A stretch of DNA of 34,727 bases from Alloclostridium intestinigallinarum. GTDB taxonomy: Bacteria; Bacillota; Clostridia; Christensenellales; UBA3700. Position 1 is the stretch's first letter. Every line of letters begins with the position of its first letter. The stretch covers positions 1 through 34,727 of the forward strand of contig CAJFNB010000013.1 in NCBI GenBank assembly GCA_904393845.1, written 5' to 3'. This document shows, piece by piece, positions 1 through 7,814 of this stretch. Position numbers and translations under genes: made by a program. Below the pieces are notes generated by a model. The model did not search any database, was not told where the DNA came from, and worked only from the letters and a program-made list of their open reading frames with translations.

Positions 1-52
1 ATATCTTGAATTCCGCCGAGTACTTTGTGTTAAAATTTTTCTTCCTTCCCAT
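1..52 (-). CDS. IS3-family transposase OrfA, N-terminal fragment (truncated by window edge)
   Basis: The ATG at 52-50 opens a frame reading MGRKKNFNTKYSAEFKI up to the window edge. The basic start followed by KYSAEFK is the usual N-terminus of IS3/IS150 OrfA proteins, whose helix-turn-helix binds the IS ends. An AGGAGG Shine-Dalgarno lies 10 nt upstream (63-68). Only 17 codons are visible, so intactness, the programmed frameshift and OrfB cannot be judged. The call rests on this short motif plus the adjacent IS-like terminus. Confidence 0.7.
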   Translation of the reverse strand, partial: MGRKKNFNTKYSAEFKI

Positions 53-55
53 AAA

Positions 56-97
56 ATATGCACCTCCTAAAGTTTGTCCAACTTTTGGGGTGCATAT
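56..97 (-). repeat. Inverted repeat in the IS end covering the OrfA ribosome binding site
   Basis: ATATGCACC (56-64) and GGTGCATAT (89-97) are perfect 9-bp complements. Inside them, CC/GG and AAAG/CTTT continue the helix with small interruptions. In an RNA that enters the element from ligA, the hairpin would pair part of the AGGAGG site of OrfA. Such hairpins are known in several IS elements to block transposase translation from read-through transcripts. That function is inferred here. Confidence 0.6.
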
Positions 98-160
98 CAC
101 TTTTGACCGCACTTTTCCGGCTCTGCTATCCGCTTTTGCAATCGTACTAAAAAACTTTTT

Positions 161-2104
161 CTATTCTTCCAGCATCTTCAAAAATTCCCCTTCGCTTATC
201 GTGGGAATGCCCAGCTTTTCGGCTTTTGCCAGCTTGGAGCCGGCGTCCTCGCCGACAATAACCAGATTAACCGCTTTGCTTACGCTTTCGGCGACGCTTC
301 CGCCGCGTTTTTCTATCTCTTCCTTCGCCTTGCCGCGCTTCATGGAGACAAGCGCGCCCGTCAATACCACCTTTTTACCGGAAAATACCCCGTCTGCGAC
401 CTGCTTTTGTATAAAAGTAACGCCCGCCTTCAATAAAAGCTCTATCTCGCGCCTGTTGTGGTCGTCGTCGAAATACGCCTTTACGCCCTCTGCCATTATA
501 TCTCCGAAATCGTCGAGCGCGGCAAAGTCTTCCTTGCTTGCATTCATGACCGCGTCCAGCGTACGGAACTCTTCTTCCAGCTGGCCTGCCGACTTTTTAC
601 CGATATTCGGAATGCCTATGGCATATAAAAATCTGGCGAGAGTCGTCGTCTTGCTCTTTTCTATCGCGGCAAGCAGGTTGCCCGTACGCTTGTCCCTGAA
701 GCCCTCGACCTCGTCGAAGTCTTCCTGTTTCAAAGCGTAGATATCGTGAAAAGCCTTCACCTTGTTCAACCCGTACAAGAGTTCCAACGTCTTGTCCGAC
801 AGTCCTTCTATATCCATCGCGTCGCGTTCGCAAAAGTGCGATAATGCGGATATGATTGTATTGGCACACGCCCTAGTATTACTGCATTTTACAAAAATAC
901 CGTCCTGCACCACGGGCGCGCCACACGCGGGACAGACTGCGGGGGGCACTATTTCCCTTGAATTTTCCGTATGCTCGGCAACGCCCGTAATTTCGGGAAT
1001 GACGTCGTTGGAACGGCGGATAAACACGCGCGAGCCTATGCGAATGTCTTTTCTTCGTATCTCGCTTATATTACTCAAAGTAGCCCTGCTTACGGTAACG
1101 CCGGCAAGATCCACCGGGTCGAGTACCGCAAGCGGATTCAGTTTACCCGTTCTCGAAACCTGCCATATTACGTCGCGCACGGTCGTCGTCGCCTCTTCGG
1201 GCGCGAATTTGAACGCCATTGCCCAGCGCGGAAATTTCTGCGTATAGCCCAGCTCTTCGCGCATTGCCGTATTGTCCACCTTTACGACGGCTCCGTCTAT
1301 GAGAAAGTCGAGTGAATCGCGCCGCGATTCTATCTCGTCAAGCGCCGCCATGACCTCGTCCGGCGTGGAACAGTACCTGCAATAATCGCTCAGCTTGAAG
1401 TTGTTCTCTCTTAAAAATGCGAGCATCGCCTTTCCGTCAGGGAAGTTGCCGTCGTCCATATAGTTGACGTTATAGCAAATCATGTCGAGCTTTCTGTCTG
1501 CGGTGACTTTCGGATCAAGGTTTCTGATCGCGCCCGCCACGCCGTTGCGCGCGTTTTTGAGCGGCACCACATCGGGACGTGCATTGTATGCGGCAAGCGC
1601 GGATAAGGTCATAATGCCTTCACCCTGCACTTCTATAACGCCCTTATACGGAATGGAAAGAGGTACGCTCTTTATCGTGCGCACCTGCATGGTGACTTCC
1701 TCGCCTATCTCGCCGTTGCCGCGCGTTGCGGCGCGGGTGAGCACCCCGTTTTCATAGGTCAGATTTATCGTAAGCCCGTCGAACTTGTATTCCACCGAAC
1801 AGAGCGGCATTTTGCCGTTTACGCTCAGTTTGTCCAGCCAGGCGCGCATTTCTTCCTTACTCTGGCACTTGTCAAGGCTGAACAGCTTTCCGCGGTGGAC
1901 AACCTGATTGAACTTGGAAAGCGGTTTGTCACCCACCCTAATAGTGGGCGAATCGGGTAAAACCACGCCCGTCTGCTTTTCAAGCGCAACAAGTTCGTCG
2001 TAAAGTTTATCATACTCGCCGTCCGAAATCACGGGATCGTCAAGCACATAATAGCGATATGCGTACTCGTTCAGCTTTTGTACAAGCTCCTGCATTCTGT
2101 CCAT
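161..2104 (-). CDS. ligA: NAD-dependent DNA ligase LigA
   Basis: Seals nicks in duplex DNA using NAD+, joining Okazaki fragments and finishing repair. The 647-residue product is full length (E. coli has 671). An N-terminal domain Ia is followed by the adenylation domain with the lysine motif KFDG (107-110, preceded by EY). Then come the OB fold, a four-cysteine zinc finger (C391, C394, C407, C413), the helix-hairpin-helix region and a C-terminal BRCT domain (about 570-647, opening GKKVVLTGALV). The ATG is 1 nt past the pcrA stop codon, and a GGAG site within the pcrA 3' end lies 6 nt upstream, so the two are cotranscribed and probably coupled. pcrA-ligA is a common pairing in Bacillota. No intrinsic terminator is visible between the stop codon and the IS end at 99. 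Confidence 0.98.
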   Translation of the reverse strand: MDRMQELVQKLNEYAYRYYVLDDPVISDGEYDKLYDELVALEKQTGVVLPDSPTIRVGDKPLSKFNQVVHRGKLFSLDKCQSKEEMRAWLDKLSVNGKMPLCSVEYKFDGLTINLTYENGVLTRAATRGNGEIGEEVTMQVRTIKSVPLSIPYKGVIEVQGEGIMTLSALAAYNARPDVVPLKNARNGVAGAIRNLDPKVTADRKLDMICYNVNYMDDGNFPDGKAMLAFLRENNFKLSDYCRYCSTPDEVMAALDEIESRRDSLDFLIDGAVVKVDNTAMREELGYTQKFPRWAMAFKFAPEEATTTVRDVIWQVSRTGKLNPLAVLDPVDLAGVTVSRATLSNISEIRRKDIRIGSRVFIRRSNDVIPEITGVAEHTENSREIVPPAVCPACGAPVVQDGIFVKCSNTRACANTIISALSHFCERDAMDIEGLSDKTLELLYGLNKVKAFHDIYALKQEDFDEVEGFRDKRTGNLLAAIEKSKTTTLARFLYAIGIPNIGKKSAGQLEEEFRTLDAVMNASKEDFAALDDFGDIMAEGVKAYFDDDHNRREIELLLKAGVTFIQKQVADGVFSGKKVVLTGALVSMKRGKAKEEIEKRGGSVAESVSKAVNLVIVGEDAGSKLAKAEKLGIPTISEGEFLKMLEE

Positions 2105-2105
2105 T

Positions 2106-4262
2106 TTATTCTCCGGTTACCGCCAGGGGCGCAAGGCGCAGATTGAGCACCTTTACCCCGAGTTTTTCAAAAGCTATGCGCGCGTTTTCACCCGTAACGT
2201 CCTGGATAACGCCGTCTCCGAATTTGGGGTGGCGCACTTTTACGCCCGCCTTGAAGGCGGATATATCCTTACCCGCCGCCGCGGTTTTTGCAAACCTCGG
2301 CGTAAGATCGCGGCGCAGTGCCTGTTGCACCGTATGGTGCACCGTCCTGTCCTCCGTCTTTCTCGCCGCGGCGATGAGTCCGCTTTCCTTTACGAATCTA
2401 CTCACGGAATTGCTTTCCCATTTGCCGAATCTGAATCTTCTGCCGGCGTTGGTAAGCCAAAGCCGCTCGCGGGCGCGCGTTATCGCAACGTACATAATCC
2501 GCCTCTCTTCCTCCACGTCGGCGGTGGTCGTATCCGACCTGAGCGAAGGGAAAATCCCTTCTTCCAGTCCGACTATGAACACGCAACGGAATTCAAGCCC
2601 CTTTACGCCGTGGATTGTGGCTATCGTAATGTAATTGCCCTCGTCCGTTTCGTCCGCGTCCGTCAGAAGGGAGAGCGTTTGCAGATATTCCTCCAACTTA
2701 ACGTCCGGATTATCCGCGCAAAACTCATGCACTGACGTCAGAAATTGGTCTATGTTTTCCAGTTTCGTCCTGCCCTCGGGGTCGTCGACGTCGTACGCCG
2801 AATAAAAATCGACTTTGTCAAACACGTATTTTACGTATTCGTCGAGCGGCATATCGTCCTTTTTTTCGGAAATATCCTTTGCAAGCGCCGCAAACTGCGC
2901 AAGCTTCTTCTTATATGCGGGAGAAAGCTCAAGTTCGTCCAGCGCCATAAGTCCGTCGAAAAGCGACATATTGCGCTCGGCGCATGCCTGTATGAGCGCT
3001 TCCACGCAGGCGTCCCCTATGCCGCGCTTGGGGAAGTTTATTATACGCGTGACGCTCTCCCCGTCGGCGGGATTCACCGCCATGCGCAGATATGCGATAA
3101 AGTCCTTTATTTCCTTGCGTTCGTAGAACTTGAAGCCGCCTATCACTTTATAAGGCATACCGTAAGAAGACATTCTATCCTCGAATATACGCGTAATCGA
3201 GTTTATGCGGACGAGAATGGCGAAATCGCTGTAACGGTAACCGTGGTTTTTTACCAGATTCATAATCTGTTCCAGCACAAAATCCGCTTCCGTCTTGTCG
3301 TCGCCCATACTGCGGTAGGAAACTTCTATGCCGTCTTCCTTATCCGTCCACAGCTGTTTTCCCATTCTTCCGGCGTTGTTCGCTATGACTTTATTCGCCG
3401 TTTTCAGAATGTTGCCGCTGCTGCGGTAATTGCGTTCCAGCTTATAAATGCGGCAATCGGGATAGTCCTTTTTGAAGTTGAGAATGTTCCCCACGTCCGC
3501 TCCGCGCCAACCGTAAATACTCTGATCGTCGTCGCCGACGACAAAGATATTTCCGTATTTGCGCACCAGCATTTTAACGAGCAGAAACTGTATTTTGTTC
3601 GTATCCTGGAACTCGTCCACGTGCACGTATAAGAACCTGTCCTGATACTTTTCCAACACGTCCTTATGCATGGCGAACAAGAGGAAGGTTTTAAGCAAAA
3701 GATCGTCAAAGTCGAACGCGTTGTTTTTGGCAAGTTCCTCTTCGTATTTGGTGTAAACCTGCGTAATAAGGTCGCATTCGGGATGGTCTTTTATACGCAC
3801 GGCGTACTGTTCTGGCGTCATGGCTATGCTCTTTGCCGCGGATATGTTCCAGCGGATAGTCTTTTTCTTGTCCGTATCGTCGGGGAAATTTTCCTTTAAT
3901 ATGCGCGTGATTATCCTGTCAGATTCCGCCTCGCCGTATATGGAAAAGTTGCGGTTATGCCCCAGCTTGTCCGCGTCGTTGCGCAATACGCGCGCGCAGA
4001 ACGAATGGAAGGTCATCACCCACATTCCGTCCTGTCCCGTAACCGCCTGAATACGCTCTTTCATCTCCCCTGCGGCTTTGTTCGTAAAAGTTATTGCCAA
4101 AATACTGTTAGGCGAAACGCCGCATTTTTCGATAAGATATGCAATTCTGTATGTAAGAACACGGGTTTTTCCGCTTCCCGCGCCCGCAAGCACCAGAACG
4201 GCGCCTTCGGTATCCGTGACGGGTTTAAGTTGCTCCTGGTTGAGCAGCGTAGAATAATCCAT
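2106..4262 (-). CDS. pcrA: UvrD/PcrA-type 3'-5' DNA helicase
   Basis: Superfamily 1A helicase that unwinds DNA in nucleotide excision repair and rolling-circle replication and removes RecA filaments. It has 718 residues, normal for PcrA. Walker A AGAGSGKT is at 26-33, the Walker B DEFQD at 216-220, and motif III QSIYGWRGA at 247-255. Motif V (TIHGVKGLEF) and motif VI (VAITRARERL) lie in the C-terminal half. A short C-terminal segment, VRHPKFGDGVI, matches the Tudor-like tail that contacts RNA polymerase in PcrA. An AAGG site lies 9 nt before the ATG. It is the first gene of pcrA-ligA, with a candidate promoter at 4289-4320. Confidence 0.97.
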   Translation of the reverse strand: MDYSTLLNQEQLKPVTDTEGAVLVLAGAGSGKTRVLTYRIAYLIEKCGVSPNSILAITFTNKAAGEMKERIQAVTGQDGMWVMTFHSFCARVLRNDADKLGHNRNFSIYGEAESDRIITRILKENFPDDTDKKKTIRWNISAAKSIAMTPEQYAVRIKDHPECDLITQVYTKYEEELAKNNAFDFDDLLLKTFLLFAMHKDVLEKYQDRFLYVHVDEFQDTNKIQFLLVKMLVRKYGNIFVVGDDDQSIYGWRGADVGNILNFKKDYPDCRIYKLERNYRSSGNILKTANKVIANNAGRMGKQLWTDKEDGIEVSYRSMGDDKTEADFVLEQIMNLVKNHGYRYSDFAILVRINSITRIFEDRMSSYGMPYKVIGGFKFYERKEIKDFIAYLRMAVNPADGESVTRIINFPKRGIGDACVEALIQACAERNMSLFDGLMALDELELSPAYKKKLAQFAALAKDISEKKDDMPLDEYVKYVFDKVDFYSAYDVDDPEGRTKLENIDQFLTSVHEFCADNPDVKLEEYLQTLSLLTDADETDEGNYITIATIHGVKGLEFRCVFIVGLEEGIFPSLRSDTTTADVEEERRIMYVAITRARERLWLTNAGRRFRFGKWESNSVSRFVKESGLIAAARKTEDRTVHHTVQQALRRDLTPRFAKTAAAGKDISAFKAGVKVRHPKFGDGVIQDVTGENARIAFEKLGVKVLNLRLAPLAVTGE

Positions 4263-4288
4263 AACTTTCTGCCTTTTAGTGAATTTAT

Positions 4289-4320
4289 ATTATATTATCA
4301 CAAAACGCGGAATTTTGCAA
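4289..4320 (-). promoter_or_regulatory. Candidate sigma-A promoter of pcrA-ligA
   Basis: Minus-strand TTGCAA (4315-4320) is followed after 17 nt by TAATAT (4292-4297) preceded by TGA, an extended -10 arrangement. A perfect TATAAT overlaps at 4289-4294 but would give a 20-nt spacer. The spacer carries a weak inverted repeat CAAAA-N7-TTTTG (4301-4317). The pcrA ATG is about 25 nt downstream of the -10. Confidence 0.6.
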
Positions 4321-4385
4321 GGAATGTATGCGCTAAATAGGGCGGATAATACGGATATTTATTTTTACCCCGTCCAAGACCCCGG

Positions 4386-6032
4386 CTAAATATATCTGAG
4401 TTCGAAATTGCCGCCGACAATGTTGTACCAATCAAAACCCTTGTCGTCGTAAACGCTGATAGCCACGGGCGTCTCCGGCGGCACGGTACCGCCCAAAGCC
4501 CCTTCTTCTATACTTATAACGCTTGCGGGAATGGTTATTTCTTTTATAGCCGTTTCATAAAAGGCGTACGCTTCTATAATTTCAAGCGTATCCGGCAAAA
4601 TTATGTTGTCCAGCGATGAACAGCCCGTAAACGCGTCCGAGGGGATAGACGCCAGAGCCGAAGGCAGTATTACGCTCTTAAGTGCGGAACAGTCGGCAAA
4701 TATGCCCGCACCCAAAGTCGTTGCCTCGCCCTCGAATTCCACGCTTACAAGGCTTTGACAGGAAGCAAACGCCTCGTTTGCGGCATATTCTATTCCGCTG
4801 TGGACGGTTACCGATTTAATATCCGTCCCGGCAAACGCCCTTCCGCCTATTCCGCACACGGGATAGCCTCCCAGCGTTCGGGGCACAACTATATCGCCGC
4901 CGCTTCCTTCATACTCAAAAATATAAGCCTTTCCGTCGCTGACGGTATAGGTATAATCGTTTTCTTCGCCGTCAACGGCGAAGGTATATGAATACGTTTC
5001 CTCTCCCGTATAGCCTTTGCAGTTCCATTCGGGAAAAAATCCCGAATTGACGTTTGCCCTCAAAACCACTTTGAGCGCATCCGCGCAATCGGCGAATATC
5101 CTGTTTTCTACTTTGGTAAGCGACGCAGGCAAAGTAACGCCGGTCAACTTCTTATTCCCCGCAAAGGCGTACGCTCTTATTGCTGTAGTTCCTTCGAAAA
5201 CCTCGTAATCGCCGCCCGTATCCGCCAATGCAAACACCAGCTCGTGCTCGTAATAAAGCGCGCCGTTGCTCACGCGGTAATTTTCGCCCATGCACACCAC
5301 CTCGTCCACGCCCGACCCTGCAAAAGCGCCGCCGTCAATCGTAACGGTTTCGCCGAGATAAACTGTTTTGAGTGAAGTAATATTCCTGAACGATTCAGCG
5401 TCTACCCGAACAGAATAATTTCCGTAAGCGGAAGGAATAAACACCGATTCGACGGACGCGTCTTTCAATCCGTTTATTCTCACTTCTCCGGACAATATCG
5501 AATAGTCAAACGTGACAGAAAAATAGCCGCCGTCTATAAACGCGCCGTAAAGAACCGTGCCGGCGGGAGCAACGACAACGGCAGTCCCTGCAAGCGAAGT
5601 CATTTCCCCGTCGGTAAACCAGCCGAAAAATTCGCCCGTTTCTTCTGAATCGTATGAGGCAAGCGTTACCGTTTCCCCCGTAAGCGCGCTTGTTACAAGA
5701 TATTCTTCCCCGTTCACATAGTACGTCACGGTATTCTGCGCCGCCTGCCAGCCCGCCGTAAACGTGACGTCGGAATTGACAACGGTAAGCGTAACCGCAT
5801 TGCCGCTTTCATCCGTCCAGCCGGTAAAGACGTAGCCTTGTCTTGTCGGAGTATAGGCGGAAAGATCGACTGCCTCGCCCTTTTCCACCGTAAGCGACTG
5901 CACCTGCATTTCACCGCCGCCCAGCTCGAACGTAACGGTATATTCCGTAGGTTTGCAGGCAAAAAGAGTTACCGCGCACGCGATAACCGCCAGTACGGAT
6001 ATAACCGTTACGATAAGCGCTTTTTTCCTCAT
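4386..6032 (-). CDS. Leucine-rich-repeat (BspA-like) lipoprotein with an InlB-type repeat
   Basis: Predicted surface lipoprotein of about 548 residues; its function is unknown. The N-terminus MRKK, a hydrophobic stretch and LFAC form a type II signal peptide with the lipidated cysteine at residue 26 of the ATG form. Next is one Listeria/Bacteroides-type InlB B repeat (roughly 31-95, ending QGYVFTGWT). Then come leucine-rich repeats of the BspA (LRR_5) type, for example ASLTKVENRIF, AFTGCSSLDNI and DTLEIIEAYAF, continuing nearly to the C-terminus. There is no LPXTG or SLH anchor, so lipidation is the likely attachment. The frame can also start at a GTG at 6038. ATG 6032 is preferred, but neither has a convincing Shine-Dalgarno, and the consensus promoter just upstream places the RNA start beside them. 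Such proteins often mediate adhesion, which is not shown here. Confidence 0.85.
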   Translation of the reverse strand: MRKKALIVTVISVLAVIACAVTLFACKPTEYTVTFELGGGEMQVQSLTVEKGEAVDLSAYTPTRQGYVFTGWTDESGNAVTLTVVNSDVTFTAGWQAAQNTVTYYVNGEEYLVTSALTGETVTLASYDSEETGEFFGWFTDGEMTSLAGTAVVVAPAGTVLYGAFIDGGYFSVTFDYSILSGEVRINGLKDASVESVFIPSAYGNYSVRVDAESFRNITSLKTVYLGETVTIDGGAFAGSGVDEVVCMGENYRVSNGALYYEHELVFALADTGGDYEVFEGTTAIRAYAFAGNKKLTGVTLPASLTKVENRIFADCADALKVVLRANVNSGFFPEWNCKGYTGEETYSYTFAVDGEENDYTYTVSDGKAYIFEYEGSGGDIVVPRTLGGYPVCGIGGRAFAGTDIKSVTVHSGIEYAANEAFASCQSLVSVEFEGEATTLGAGIFADCSALKSVILPSALASIPSDAFTGCSSLDNIILPDTLEIIEAYAFYETAIKEITIPASVISIEEGALGGTVPPETPVAISVYDDKGFDWYNIVGGNFELRYI

Positions 6033-6046
6033 AACCACTTGTTTTT

Positions 6047-6075
6047 ATTATATACCACTTACGCCGCGTTGTCAA
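6047..6075 (-). promoter_or_regulatory. Perfect-consensus sigma-A promoter for the leucine-rich-repeat lipoprotein
   Basis: Minus-strand TTGACA (6070-6075), 17-nt spacer, TATAAT (6047-6052). The -35 element directly abuts the stop codon of the upstream desulfurase gene (6076-6078). The expected RNA start at about 6039-6041 is only 1-3 nt before the GTG at 6038 and about 7-9 nt before the ATG at 6032, implying a leaderless or near-leaderless mRNA. Confidence 0.85.
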
Positions 6076-7605
6076 TCAGACGGACTTTTTGTCCGCGTTA
6101 TCTCTTGCGAACAGGTCGGATATGCGAAGATTTTCCGCCTGTTGCGCCACTATGTCCGCCGCCTGTTCCGCCTGTCTGAGAGTATTGTATTTTCCGAATG
6201 TGAAGCGGAGCGTCGAGCGCGCGTCCTCTTCGGAGACACCCATGGCGGTAAGCACGTGCGAAAGCACCGCAGACCCAGAAGAACATGCCGAACCTATGGA
6301 CGCATACACCTTGTTTTCGTCAAGGCGAGCAAGAAGCGCATGACCGTTAACGCCGTGGAAAGTAAGGCAGGAATGTGACGAAAGTCTGCTATCCTTGCTA
6401 TGCACCGTTATCTGTCCTATGCCCTTATGCGAAAGCAGTCTGTCCTCGAAAGCGTTTCTCATTGCAAGAATGCGCGCGTCGTTTTGCACGCGTTCACGGC
6501 ACGCCTTTTCCAAAGCGTATCCGATTGCAACTATTCCGGGAGTGTTGAGAGTGCCCGCTCTTCTGCCGCGCTCCTGTTCTCCGCCGTCCATAAATCTTTC
6601 GCACTTCACTCCGTTGCGTTTGTAAAGTATACCGACTCCCTTAGGACAGTAAAACTTATGCCCGCTGAGCGAAAGCATATCCGCATGCGACTTGCCCACG
6701 TCTAGGTCGAGATGCCCAGCCGCCTGCACCGCGTCGGTATGGAAGACGACTGAATGCGATTTTGCAACTTCACCAACCCTAGCAATATTCATAACCGCGC
6801 CCGTCTCGTTGTTTGCGGTCATTACACTTATTAAAACCGTATCCTTTCTTATCGCGTTTTCAAGGTCGGAAATATTGATTGTCCCCTGGGTGTTTACCGG
6901 CAGATACGTTACTTCAAAGCCGCAACGCTCAAGCGCGCGGCACGATTCCAGCACCGCGGGATGTTCCACCGACGTGGTAATTATATGTCTTCCCTTATCT
7001 TTCATAGCGTATGCCGCGCCTTTTATCGCCCAGTTATCGCTCTCGCTGCCGCCGCAGGTGAAATATATCTCCCAAGGTTTTGCGTTTATACAGGCGGCAA
7101 TCCGCTCTCTCGCTTCGTCCACGGCGTTGAGCGCGCGCCTGCCCATGGCATGCAGGGACGAGGCGTTTCCGTATATATCCGAAAAATAAGGCAGCATCTT
7201 CTCAACCACGTCGCTGTCCGCGGCGGTGGTTGCGGCGTTATCAAGGTATATTCCCCCGCTTTCTTCGGGCGAAAACGCTATTTTATCCGCCGCAGACTCC
7301 ATAATACGGCATACTTTTCCGGAAAAATCGTCCGTACACTCCTGATCGTTTCCGCTTATTGCTGCGATTATATCGTTTGCACTGCAATTCCTCCCCCTGT
7401 CGGAAAGGCGGTATCCGCCGTCCGCGCCGCGGCGAGCGGCGACAAATCCGTTTTTTCGCAGAATATATAATACCTGTTCAAGATAACGCGGACTTACCCC
7501 CAGCTTACGGGCGCAATCGTTTACATCCATAACTTCGCTCTCTTCAAGTCCTGAGAGCAGTTTTACGGCGTTGAGCGCTATTTTTACTTTTTGAGAAAAA
7601 ACCAT
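6076..7605 (-). CDS. Fused Rrf2-family regulator and NifS/IscS-type cysteine desulfurase
   Basis: One continuous 509-residue frame joins two proteins that are normally separate. Residues 1 to about 85 are an Rrf2 winged-helix domain (AQ-like start MVFSQKVKIALNA, recognition region KLGVSPRYLEQVL, wing RRGADGGYRL). A linker of about 35 residues contains C90 and C99. Residues 119-505 are a class V PLP-dependent cysteine desulfurase: IYLDNAATT (119-127), H215 in VEHPAVL, HTDAVQAAG, the PLP lysine K317 in SGHKF, and the catalytic loop SACSSGS with C441. It takes sulfur from cysteine for Fe-S clusters and tRNA thiolation. No iscU or mnmA follows. The frame stays open 61 codons upstream, but that part crosses the promoter, and the ATG at 7605 has an AAGG site 8 nt before it. 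The upstream terminator and own promoter make this a monocistronic or LRR-linked unit. The IscR pattern of three cysteines plus histidine is not fully present. Confidence 0.92.
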   Translation of the reverse strand: MVFSQKVKIALNAVKLLSGLEESEVMDVNDCARKLGVSPRYLEQVLYILRKNGFVAARRGADGGYRLSDRGRNCSANDIIAAISGNDQECTDDFSGKVCRIMESAADKIAFSPEESGGIYLDNAATTAADSDVVEKMLPYFSDIYGNASSLHAMGRRALNAVDEARERIAACINAKPWEIYFTCGGSESDNWAIKGAAYAMKDKGRHIITTSVEHPAVLESCRALERCGFEVTYLPVNTQGTINISDLENAIRKDTVLISVMTANNETGAVMNIARVGEVAKSHSVVFHTDAVQAAGHLDLDVGKSHADMLSLSGHKFYCPKGVGILYKRNGVKCERFMDGGEQERGRRAGTLNTPGIVAIGYALEKACRERVQNDARILAMRNAFEDRLLSHKGIGQITVHSKDSRLSSHSCLTFHGVNGHALLARLDENKVYASIGSACSSGSAVLSHVLTAMGVSEEDARSTLRFTFGKYNTLRQAEQAADIVAQQAENLRISDLFARDNADKKSV

Positions 7606-7643
7606 AATCTTTACCTTTTTACCGTAGATTATTTTACCATACC
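7604..7643 (-). promoter_or_regulatory. Candidate operator: inverted repeat and triple GGTAAA motif at the Rrf2-desulfurase start
   Basis: Between the -10 element and the start codon, minus-strand ATAATC (7627-7632) and GATTAT (7604-7609) form an inverted repeat with a 17-nt gap. GGTAAA occurs three times in the same stretch, the first overlapping the -10. Rrf2 proteins commonly repress their own promoters, so this is a plausible self-binding site. It is not matched to any known Rrf2 consensus. Confidence 0.35.
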
Positions 7644-7659
7644 TATCCCCTGCTGTCAA
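7631..7659 (-). promoter_or_regulatory. Sigma-A promoter of the Rrf2-desulfurase fusion gene
   Basis: Minus-strand TTGACA (7654-7659), 17-nt spacer ending TGG, then TAAAAT (7631-7636). This is a consensus -35 with an extended, five-of-six -10. It lies just downstream of the glyA terminator and gives a leader of about 19 nt. Confidence 0.85.
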
Positions 7660-7757
7660 GCATAGTATCTGCAAGGAAAAAATGCGTATGCAAATAAGAT
7701 AAAATCCGTCGCGCCCCTTTAGCGGCATACATCGCGTCAGACTTGTTTCATTTACAG

Positions 7758-7792
7758 TAAAAAATACGGGCGCACCGCATTGCGGCACGCCC
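7758..7792 (-). terminator. Intrinsic terminator after glyA
   Basis: On the minus strand an 11-bp stem GGGCGTGCCGC / GCGGTGCGCCC (two G-T pairs) closes on an AAT loop and is followed by GTATTTTTTA. It ends the ten-gene run that starts near 22230 and insulates the Rrf2-desulfurase promoter. Confidence 0.92.
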
Positions 7793-7814
7793 TAGAAATG
7801 CTGTTGCAGTAAAA

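Larger units (their letters stand above)
1..99 (-). mobile_element. Left end of an IS3-family (IS150-like) insertion sequence, cut by the window edge
   Basis: Reading the minus strand from 99 toward 1, the sequence begins TGATATGCACCCC followed by AAAAGTTGGACA. This resembles the terminal repeats of IS150-group elements, which typically read TG-N3-TGCACCC then AAAAGTTGGAC. It is followed by a strong Shine-Dalgarno and the first codons of an OrfA-type transposase. The outer boundary at 99 is inferred from the TG terminus. The right end, OrfB and the target duplication lie outside the window. The element sits about 60 bp downstream of the ligA stop codon, so it does not interrupt a gene visible here. 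Confidence 0.75.

Noticed and set aside
4263..4385. Terminator for the leucine-rich-repeat gene
   Set aside because: Only a 3-bp GTC/GAC stem near 4370 was found, so none is called; read-through into pcrA is possible.
7606..7788. 61-codon N-terminal extension of the Rrf2-desulfurase frame
   Set aside because: It crosses the promoter and reaches the glyA terminator, and the Rrf2 domain starts naturally at the ATG at 7605 with an AAGG site.
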